A DNA stretch of 64,000 bases from Francisella philomiragia subsp. philomiragia ATCC 25015 (GTDB taxonomy: Bacteria; Pseudomonadota; Gammaproteobacteria; Francisellales; Francisellaceae): the NCBI RefSeq assembly GCF_000156715.1, contig NZ_DS999316.1:358619-422618 (forward strand), written 5' to 3'. The position numbers and the translations under genes were made by a program. Shown here in pieces: positions 63,349 to 64,000 of this stretch. The stretch's first letter is position 1. The number at the start of each line of letters is the position of its first letter. The notes beneath the pieces are model-generated. The model made no database searches. It had not been told where the DNA came from and saw only the letters and a list, made by a program, of their open reading frames with translations.

Positions 63349-64000
63349 TTATCCTATTTTATACCCGATATATTTATCTAAATCTTTGCCATTCAAAATA
63401 TCTGCAATATTTAACATTTTCTTGTTGGGAAATTGTAATTGCTTAAATCTGATTATCTTGTCATTTGTAGCAATGTCAAAACCATTTTTAGTTATATCCG
63501 TAATTGCTGTAACTTCATCATTTGATGATTTTTCAAGTATCTCAAAATCACCTACTTTGACTTGCTCACCTCCTAGCATAAAAAATGCTGATGGCCATGG
63601 AGTAAATGCTCTAATATGACAACTAATTTCTTTGGCAGATTTTGTAAAATCTATAAGACCTTCTTGCTTAGTAATCTTATGTGCATAAGTAGGCTCACCT
63701 TGCTGAGGTTGCGGTTTGATCGTATCAATATTTTCTAGAGTTTCTAATAATGGTTTTATTGATAGTTTAGCGAATTTATCATGTAGTGATTGGGATGTAT
63801 CTGTATCTTGTATCTCAACCTCTAGAGTATTCAATATATCTCCAGTATCAAGTCCAGCATCCATTTGCATTATACAGATTCCAGTTTTAGAGTCTCCTGC
63901 TTGAATTGCTCTCTGGATAGGTGCTGCACCACGCCATTTAGGAAGTAATGAAACATGAATATTTAAACAACCATATTTAGGAATATCCAAAAACTCTTGA
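63349..64000 (-). CDS. fmt: Methionyl-tRNA formyltransferase, 5' end beyond window
   Basis: Formylates initiator Met-tRNA. About 217 codons are visible and the frame runs off the right edge (QEFLDIPKYGCLNIH reads to base 64000), so the N-terminal formyl-donor-binding part is partly missing. Diagnostic: HVSLLPKWRGAAPIQRAIQA, GICIMQMDAGLDTGDIL and the C-terminal OB-like domain (AFTPWPSAFFM, VGDFEI). A TTG at 63990 is an internal codon, not a start. It is the first of fmt-gshB-hemL-ArnT-like. Confidence 0.95.
   Translation of the reverse strand, partial: QEFLDIPKYGCLNIHVSLLPKWRGAAPIQRAIQAGDSKTGICIMQMDAGLDTGDILNTLEVEIQDTDTSQSLHDKFAKLSIKPLLETLENIDTIKPQPQQGEPTYAHKITKQEGLIDFTKSAKEISCHIRAFTPWPSAFFMLGGEQVKVGDFEILEKSSNDEVTAITDITKNGFDIATNDKIIRFKQLQFPNKKMLNIADILNGKDLDKYIGYKIG

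Noticed and set aside
1-64000. Insertion sequences, prophage, CRISPR arrays, tRNA or rRNA genes
   Set aside because: No transposase-like product, spaced direct repeats, tRNA arms or rRNA sequence was seen on either strand.

Overview
The window is AT-rich, densely packed bacterial chromosome. It has about 64 protein genes, no intergenic gap over 300 bases, and no rRNA, tRNA, insertion sequence, prophage or CRISPR array that I can see. Gene content and order point to the gammaproteobacterial genus Francisella. The strongest marker is the biotin locus birA/bioDCFBA, followed by a hotdog-fold gene and an esterase whose Ser151, Asp248 and His278 sit exactly where the Francisella BioJ triad is described. 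The fused HPPK-DHPS (folK-folP) is also known from this genus. Species cannot be fixed from the sequence alone.

Layout. 1-5.3 kb: an MscS channel (cut by the left edge), lptE and leuS; ruvX and yqgE; a Nudix gene. 5.4-12.7 kb: a small membrane protein, an amino acid permease, DUF3293, thioredoxin and a SIMPL-like exported protein, then the SUF operon read leftward (Rrf2 regulator, sufB, sufC, sufD) with no sufS beside it. 12.8-21.7 kb: trkA, a GadC-like antiporter paired with lysO, infA, a TauE/DUF1634 pair, ffh, DAHP synthase, two tandem Bor-type lipoproteins and a 43-residue secreted peptide. 21.7-28.8 kb: a DJ-1/MdaB/AstE-like operon read leftward, a four-gene cluster (ExoIII, NERD, P-loop kinase, exported 2H phosphoesterase), glutathione reductase and YbjQ. 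28.9-38.2 kb: a peptide transporter, rhlE, folE with a YdcF-like gene, two small exported proteins including a nitrilase, tandem Tas-type aldo/keto reductases and an MFS carrier.

38.2-50.8 kb is a cofactor island. The leftward strand carries an acyl-CoA-synthetase-like gene, a pabB-pabC fusion and pabA; the rightward strand carries folB, folK-folP, bioJ and a DUF4442 gene. Together with folE these cover much of folate synthesis. The biotin genes follow: bioA divergent from bioB-F-C-D, with facing promoters and candidate BirA operators between them, and birA overlapping the end of bioD tail to tail. 50.8-57.7 kb: an atypical ROK kinase with an MFS sugar carrier, acetoacetate decarboxylase, a FUSC-like protein, 3-hydroxybutyrate dehydrogenase and a GH3 hexosaminidase. 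57.7-64 kb: hmp and nsrR divergent around a perfect palindrome that fits an NsrR site, an ArnT-like glycosyltransferase, hemL, gshB and the 3' part of fmt (cut by the right edge).

The best candidates for something undescribed are the ExoIII/NERD/kinase/2H-phosphoesterase cluster, the acyl-adenylating enzyme built into the pABA operon, and the Bor pair with its adjacent secreted micropeptide. Calls rest on reading motifs and context; no database search was run.
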